Positions 27,447 to 33,090 of a DNA stretch of 33,090 nucleotides are shown one piece after another (position 1 is the stretch's first letter; each line of letters begins with the position of its first letter). The position numbers and the translations under genes were made by a program. The notes beneath the pieces were generated by a model. The model made no database searches. It was given only the letters and a program-made list of their open reading frames with translations, and had not been told where the DNA came from. Origin of the DNA: Clostridiaceae bacterium (GTDB lineage Bacteria; Bacillota; Clostridia; Saccharofermentanales; DTU023); assembly GCA_012838475.1 (NCBI GenBank), contig DUPE01000171.1:1-33090 (forward strand), in the 5' to 3' direction.

Positions 27447-27800
27447 AATTGACCTTCTTTCATCATTGATTCTGCTGTTGCCTCTATGAAGAATACATCA
27501 TCCAGGGCAAAAATTCTTCCGATCGGTTCAGCAAATTATTCTGCCTTCTCTGATCAGATTTGCTGTCACTCTGTTAGCGTTATTATCGTCGCCTTCATCA
27601 ATCAAAAAAGGATATGCCGTCAATACCTTAAGCGGTTAACATCCCCGACTTCTTAGGCTCGCTTCAGTAGTCGGAAAACCCGCTGTCTGTCTGACTATAT
27701 ATGAAGTCTACACCAAGAACAGCTGATCTTGCATCTATTGATACTGTTCTTTCACGCTCTGATGGTATTTCTTTGTCCGCAGCTGTTAGAATGTTTAGCG

Positions 27801-29729
27801 ATGAGCATCCTTACGTTGGAAAACATTCATAAGACATATTTCGGCAAGAGGGTTCTGGACGGCCTGTCCCTGAGCCTGGATTTTGGTGACCGACTGGTCT
27901 TGACAGGAGCGAATGGCACGGGCAAAAGTACACTGCTCAAGATCATAAGCGGGCAGGAGGAACCGGATACTGATATTGGACTCTTGAATCTGGCTTCAGG
28001 CACAGTTATCGGGTATTTGCCCCAGCAGCTTTCCAGTGAGCCTGACCCCGCTAAGACCTGCCTCTCTCATCAGAGATATGATGATTTGATGCTGCAGATG
28101 CGAAGTCTCGAAGAAGATATGGCGGAGCACCCTGAGCAGTTTGCTGAGCTTTCCACGGCATACGATCAGACGATTCGCAGCTTCGAGGCTCTGGGCGGGT
28201 ACGGATTTCAAGCGGATCTTTTGGCAGCGTTATATGGACTGGGCCTATCCGATCAGATTCTTCGCCGTCCGCTGAACACTCTGTCCGGAGGTGAGCGCAT
28301 GCGCTCAGCATTGGCCCATATCATTGTCAGCAGACCTGATTTGCTGCTCCTGGATGAGCCGACTAATCATTTGGATATCGACGGCATAGAGTGGCTGGAA
28401 GAATGGCTGAGCTCTTTTTCCGGCACAGTCATCGTAATTTCTCATGACAGAAGCTTCATGGATAATATTGCTACGCATACTGCTCTGTTGTCACAGGGTA
28501 AAATGACAGTTCGCGCAGGCAATTATTCAGAATTTAAAGAAACTGAAGCAATGATACACTTCTCCCGCGAACGAGAGCTGAAGAAACTGCAGGAAACACT
28601 GAAGCACGAACAGAAGGTAACCCAGACCATGTTTTCGCATCGCAAAATGAACCAGTATCACAGCAGGGAAAAAAGAGTGGCCAAACTGTCACGACAGATA
28701 AATGAAGTTGAGAAAAATCTGGTATCAGAACAGACACGGGTCAAGTTCTCTTTCCAGTCTGATCCGGAACGCAAAACGCGTTCCGGCTGCCTGATTCAGG
28801 CTGAAGATATTAGCCTTTCCTATGATGACAATACTCTATTCAGTGGTTTTAGTTCCAGCATATTTCCTCAGGATAGAATCATGATCACCGGACCTAACGG
28901 CTGTGGCAAAACTTCGCTGCTGAATATTATGGTGGGCAGCCTTAGACCTTCATCCGGTCGAGTAGAGATTAATTCAAGGGCGAAAATCGGTTATATGGGA
29001 CAGCTCTTACAGTTTAATTCAGAGGTCAACACCTTACTGACGGAAGTAAGGCAAGCAGATCCCGGCTTAACTGAAGGGCAGGGCCGAGATCTGCTTGCCG
29101 GTTATGGGTTCCGAGAAATAGACGTCTTCAAAAGAATACAAGTTTTAAGCGGCGGTGAGAGAGCCAGACTATACCTATGCAAGCTGCTTTTGCAGAAACC
29201 GGATCTTCTCTTGCTGGATGAGCCAACCAATCATCTGGATATTGCCTCCAGAGAAATCCTGGAGCAGGCATTATTGGACTATGACGGCGCGCTCTTGTCA
29301 GTAAGTCATGATCGCTATTTCATCGACAAGACAGCCAGGAAGATCTGGGGATTTATCGGCGTGCAGGTACAAGAATACAATTCTTACCAGAGCTGGCGCG
29401 GAATGGTGAGAGCCGGCAAAGCCAATATCTCCGTACCTACCCAGTCTGAGCAGAGTGAAATTGCTGAAAAGGAAAATAATTCAGGCAGGAAGAATACTGA
29501 TACCAAACAAATCGCAGCGGAAAAGAGAAAAAAAGCCGCAGAACAAAGGCAAATAATTCAGACACTGGAGGCGATAATCCACGAACAGGAGGCGGAAATC
29601 AAATCCATGGAAGCGTCTTTTGCAGAAGATACGCCTGCTGTAGTTTATGAGCAGTATGCGGATCTTATACAAGAACTGGAAGAAAACACCACCTCTTATC
29701 TCGAACTGCTGGAGAAAAAAGACAGTTAA
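27801..29729 (+). CDS. ABC-F family ATP-binding protein
   Basis: Two ABC domains without TM segments: GANGTGKST, LSGGERMR, LLLLDEPTNHLDIDGIEWLE; GPNGCGKTS, LSGGERARL, LLLLDEPTNHLDIASREILE; charged C-terminal extension. Start moved from 27729 to ATG 27801. Confidence 0.88.
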   Translation: MSILTLENIHKTYFGKRVLDGLSLSLDFGDRLVLTGANGTGKSTLLKIISGQEEPDTDIGLLNLASGTVIGYLPQQLSSEPDPAKTCLSHQRYDDLMLQMRSLEEDMAEHPEQFAELSTAYDQTIRSFEALGGYGFQADLLAALYGLGLSDQILRRPLNTLSGGERMRSALAHIIVSRPDLLLLDEPTNHLDIDGIEWLEEWLSSFSGTVIVISHDRSFMDNIATHTALLSQGKMTVRAGNYSEFKETEAMIHFSRERELKKLQETLKHEQKVTQTMFSHRKMNQYHSREKRVAKLSRQINEVEKNLVSEQTRVKFSFQSDPERKTRSGCLIQAEDISLSYDDNTLFSGFSSSIFPQDRIMITGPNGCGKTSLLNIMVGSLRPSSGRVEINSRAKIGYMGQLLQFNSEVNTLLTEVRQADPGLTEGQGRDLLAGYGFREIDVFKRIQVLSGGERARLYLCKLLLQKPDLLLLDEPTNHLDIASREILEQALLDYDGALLSVSHDRYFIDKTARKIWGFIGVQVQEYNSYQSWRGMVRAGKANISVPTQSEQSEIAEKENNSGRKNTDTKQIAAEKRKKAAEQRQIIQTLEAIIHEQEAEIKSMEASFAEDTPAVVYEQYADLIQELEENTTSYLELLEKKDS

Positions 29730-29737
29730 TCCCCGAA

Positions 29738-30658
29738 CTAATTGAGCTGATAATCCTGGGGTACCACTAATGGGAAAACTGCAGGAACAACCTCTATGGT
29801 AACGGGCAAAGCACCCTTTTGTTCGCCGTCCATGTCAAGCAATGTTTCTTTGTTATCCAGCTCAATGACTGTAGCCTTTGTAGACTGTTTATAATAGAAG
29901 TTTCTGTGCTCAACATGACTGCAATTTATAGTCTTAACTAGAAGGGAAGCCATCGAACTGATCGGGGCAGGACCTTCGGCTCGAATGGCGATTATGTCCA
30001 ATAAGCCGTCGTTGGGTACTGAGGCGGGGGCTATTTTGCGAAAACCGCCAACGCTGCGGGTGTTTGCTGCCATAAACAGATACATTGGTCCAGTGATTTT
30101 ATCGTTATCGGTTTCGATGCTTAGATTTAATGGTCTAAAGAGACGTGCGGGCAGATCAGTAGCTGCATTCAAGATATAAGCCAGCCGGCCGAGGACTGTT
30201 TTGCTGGTTCTGGTAGTGCGGTAAGCAACATCAGTGAGCATGCCTCCTGCACAGACATTAAAGAAGTAGTTACCGCCTGAAAAACCAAGGTCAATCATAA
30301 AAGTACGTGGCGTTAACAGCATTTGACGGATGTCCTCAGTATTAACAGGCAGATTTATTGCTGAGGCGAAGTCATTAACTGTTCCTGCCGCCACGATAGA
30401 GACAGGGGTATTATGGCCGGCCTGCATTAAGCCGTTAACAACTTCGTGGACTGTGCCGTCTCCCCCCACCGCCACGATAATGTCATAATTGCCGCCTTCC
30501 TCTTGTGTCAAGGTACTGGCGTGGCCGAGTCCTTGAGTGTAACGGAAGTCTATCTCGCTATAAGCCGCTGTATCTTTAAGGCTGCTTAGCATTGTATAGA
30601 TTTCTCTCTGGAAGTTTTCTCTGCCGGCGGCAGGATTTATGATAGCTAGCAAGCGCAT
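29738..30658 (-). CDS. Diacylglycerol kinase family lipid kinase (YegS/DagK-like)
   Basis: 306 aa; AIINPAAGRENFQ, VAVGGDGTVHEVVNGLM, VAAGTVNDFASAI, LLDMDGEQKGALPVTIEVVP. Confidence 0.88.
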   Translation of the reverse strand: MRLLAIINPAAGRENFQREIYTMLSSLKDTAAYSEIDFRYTQGLGHASTLTQEEGGNYDIIVAVGGDGTVHEVVNGLMQAGHNTPVSIVAAGTVNDFASAINLPVNTEDIRQMLLTPRTFMIDLGFSGGNYFFNVCAGGMLTDVAYRTTRTSKTVLGRLAYILNAATDLPARLFRPLNLSIETDNDKITGPMYLFMAANTRSVGGFRKIAPASVPNDGLLDIIAIRAEGPAPISSMASLLVKTINCSHVEHRNFYYKQSTKATVIELDNKETLLDMDGEQKGALPVTIEVVPAVFPLVVPQDYQLN

Positions 30659-30876
30659 ACATATACCTCGTAAGTGGTCTATCAGTATCAGATTATAACA
30701 TGTCTATATATTTTCACATCAAAAATGCAGTTGATCATATAGCGGGCACGGTGTAGATATTCCTGAAGTTGTTCATTTTGCCGTCGGCATGGTTCGCAAC
30801 ATTGCTGTATAATAGTACGGCATAAAAATACAGGCGGCGAATAAAGTCGCCATTAATATATAGAGGTGCATGAAGT

Positions 30877-32697
30877 ATGGCGGAATTGAATCCGGGCTGG
30901 ATACGTAGTTGTCGCACTGCTGAAGTAACTAATGAAATGATCGGCAAACGACTTACTCTTATGGGCTGGTGTCACAAACAAAGAGATCTGGGCGGCTTGA
31001 TCTTCATTACACTGCGTGATCGCAGCGGCGAAGTTCAACTTGTACTGGACGAAGACAGCCCTGCAGCAATGAGAGATAAGGCGGCTTCGGTTAGAAGCGA
31101 ATTTGTGTTGGCGGTACAAGGCATTCTCAGGAAACGCAGTTCCGTTAATCCCGATATGAAAACAGGCGAAGTTGAGCTTTGGGTCGAAGACTTGAGAATT
31201 CTTTCAACTGCCAAGACTCCGCCTTTCTATATCGAGGATGATGCAGGCGCTAACGAAGCGCTACGGCTAAAGTATCGCTACCTCGATTTGAGACGTCCTG
31301 TCATGCAGGAGAATCTGATTTTACGACATCGGGTTACCAAGCTGACACGTGATTTCTTTGATGTTGAGGGTTTTTTGGAGATTGAGACTCCCTTATTGAT
31401 TAAAAGCACACCGGAGGGGGCCCGCGACTATCTGGTACCTTCGCGTGTGTTCCCCGGGCATTTCTTTGCTCTGCCGCAATCACCACAGCTCTTCAAGCAA
31501 TTATTAATGGTGGCTGGCTACGATCGCTATTTTCAGATTGCTCGTTGCTTCCGTGATGAAGATCTTCGGGCGGACCGTCAGCCTGAATTTACCCAGATCG
31601 ACTTGGAACTGGCCTTTGCCGGTCAATCTGAGATTATGGACATCAACGAGAGATTTATCTCTATGCTCTTTAAGGAGGTGCTGGGAAGAGAGCTGGCTTT
31701 GCCATTTCCCAGGCTTACCTGGCAGCAGGCTATGAGCAGGTTTGGCTCTGACAAACCTGACTTGCGCTTCGGGATGGAATTGCATGATATCTCAGATTTG
31801 GCTGCAGACAGCGATTTTAGAGTTTTTCAGGCGGCTTTAAGTGCAGGAGGATCTGTCCGGGCAATTACGGTGCCTCATGGAGCAGATATATCGCGCAAAG
31901 AGATAGATAGTCTGGCAGAGTACGTCAAAACCTACCGTGCCCAGGGTTTGGCCTGGCTCGTGCCTTCAGATCTGCCACGGGGTTCAATACTCAAATTTGT
32001 CGATGCCGACTTGATAAAGAAGCTTGCCGAGCGCTGCGACGCCAGCACTGAAGACCTGATTCTCATCATAGCTGACAGTTCTGATGACATTGTTCTTACT
32101 TCTCTGGGTGAGCTGCGCCTGGAGACTGCCAGAAGATTTGGGCTAATACCTGAGGGCAAATGGGAGGCTCTTTGGGTGACTGAGTTCCCTCTCTTTGAAT
32201 ATGATGAAGAAGAGAAAAGACTGGTGGCCAAGCATCATCCCTTCACCGCGCCAATGCTGGAAGATATGGGCCTTTTAGACACTGCGCCGGAGCAGGTTAG
32301 AGCTCAGGCTTATGATATCGTTGTCAACGGTGTGGAGCTTGGCGGCGGCAGCATTCGTATCCACGATCAGGATATGCAAAATAAGATGTTCTCGCTCTTG
32401 GGGCTTGGTCCGGAGCTGGTTGAGGAGAGATTCGGCTTCTTGCTCGAAGCCTTCCAATACGGCGTTCCGCCTCATGGAGGAATTGCCTATGGTCTGGATC
32501 GTCTGATGATGCTGTTGGCGGGAGAGTCCAGCATCAGGGAAGTGATCGCCTTCCCGAAAGTGCAAAATTCTTCTTGTCTGATGACAGGAGCTCCGGGGAT
32601 AGTGGATAACGATCAATTGATGGAGCTCAGCTTATTTGTACAGCACAAAAAGGACGAAACGACAACGCCTGATGATATTGATGAAGATCGGGAGTAG
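30877..32697 (+). CDS. aspS: Aspartyl-tRNA synthetase
   Basis: 606 aa; GWCHKQRDLGGLIFITLRDRSGEVQLV, QSPQLFKQLLMVAGYDRYFQIARCFRDEDLRADRQPEFTQIDLELAF, GIAYGLDRLMMLLAG. Confidence 0.95.
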   Translation: MAELNPGWIRSCRTAEVTNEMIGKRLTLMGWCHKQRDLGGLIFITLRDRSGEVQLVLDEDSPAAMRDKAASVRSEFVLAVQGILRKRSSVNPDMKTGEVELWVEDLRILSTAKTPPFYIEDDAGANEALRLKYRYLDLRRPVMQENLILRHRVTKLTRDFFDVEGFLEIETPLLIKSTPEGARDYLVPSRVFPGHFFALPQSPQLFKQLLMVAGYDRYFQIARCFRDEDLRADRQPEFTQIDLELAFAGQSEIMDINERFISMLFKEVLGRELALPFPRLTWQQAMSRFGSDKPDLRFGMELHDISDLAADSDFRVFQAALSAGGSVRAITVPHGADISRKEIDSLAEYVKTYRAQGLAWLVPSDLPRGSILKFVDADLIKKLAERCDASTEDLILIIADSSDDIVLTSLGELRLETARRFGLIPEGKWEALWVTEFPLFEYDEEEKRLVAKHHPFTAPMLEDMGLLDTAPEQVRAQAYDIVVNGVELGGGSIRIHDQDMQNKMFSLLGLGPELVEERFGFLLEAFQYGVPPHGGIAYGLDRLMMLLAGESSIREVIAFPKVQNSSCLMTGAPGIVDNDQLMELSLFVQHKKDETTTPDDIDEDRE

Positions 32698-32706
32698 GGT
32701 ATAGCA

Positions 32707-33090
32707 TTGAATAGCGAGCATAAAGAATACAGTTCAGATCTTGAACTTGAAATGAATTCGGGTGAGCAGATCAGGGCTGATAGTGATCTTGCAAACGCTG
32801 CGGGTGTGAAAGCCAAAGAACAGCGGAAGCAGTTCTTCTATTGGCTTCGTTTTGTTCTGTTCTGGTTGATAATCGGTATTCTCTTTTCCCAGTTTGTTTT
32901 GCAGCGTAACACCGTATATGGAGAATCGATGGTACCGACTCTATATAGTCTTGATGAGCTCTTAGTCGAAAAGGTGACCCGCTTCTTTGGCGGCATATCC
33001 AGAGGGGATATTGTTACTTGCAGGTCACATCTGGGTAATAGCGAGCAAAACACTAATATTGTTAAGAGAGTAATAGGCCTGCCGGGGGAA
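32707..33090 (+). CDS. lepB: Signal peptidase I, N-terminal part (truncated by window edge)
   Basis: Not in the ORF track. Frame from TTG 32707 (or ATG 32752): ..FYWLRFVLFWLIIGILFSQFVLQRNTVYGESMVPTLYSLDELLVEKVTRFFGGISRGDIV..NIVKRVIGLPGE, with the S26 motifs GESMVPTL, RGDIV and KRVIGLPGE. Confidence 0.88.
   Translation, partial: MNSEHKEYSSDLELEMNSGEQIRADSDLANAAGVKAKEQRKQFFYWLRFVLFWLIIGILFSQFVLQRNTVYGESMVPTLYSLDELLVEKVTRFFGGISRGDIVTCRSHLGNSEQNTNIVKRVIGLPGE

Noticed and set aside
1-33090. CRISPR arrays, transposases, prophage or plasmid genes, rRNA
   Set aside because: No repeat-spacer arrays, transposase or integrase motifs, phage genes or rRNA-like stretches were recognised on either strand.

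Overview
The window reads as a Clostridia/Firmicutes-type chromosomal segment with about 22 protein genes, one tRNA-Gln and two T-box riboswitch leaders. From left to right it holds: an HI0933-type flavoprotein; tRNA-Gln; a minus-strand kinase/PdxA2/GntP cassette that looks like D-threonate or D-erythronate catabolism; a heterodimeric ABC exporter; an uncharacterised TIM-barrel-like protein behind a possible attenuator; a central block of carboxylate-activation and branched-chain amino acid genes; then ABC-F, DagK-like, AspS and a truncated signal peptidase I. The central block is the most unusual part. It contains a sugar-isomerase/acyl-CoA-synthetase fusion, a LeuA-like protein that has lost its HxH metal motif, two tandem paralogous 769-aa XRE-HTH/cupin/AMP-ligase fusions each behind its own T-box leader, IlvE, a four-subunit VOR-type 2-oxoacid:ferredoxin oxidoreductase with a linked P-loop ATPase, and butyrate kinase. 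Working hypothesis (inference): a starvation-induced route that activates branched short-chain carboxylates to acyl-CoA, reductively carboxylates them with VOR and transaminates them with IlvE. All calls come from reading the sequence and motifs; no database search or folding software was run.
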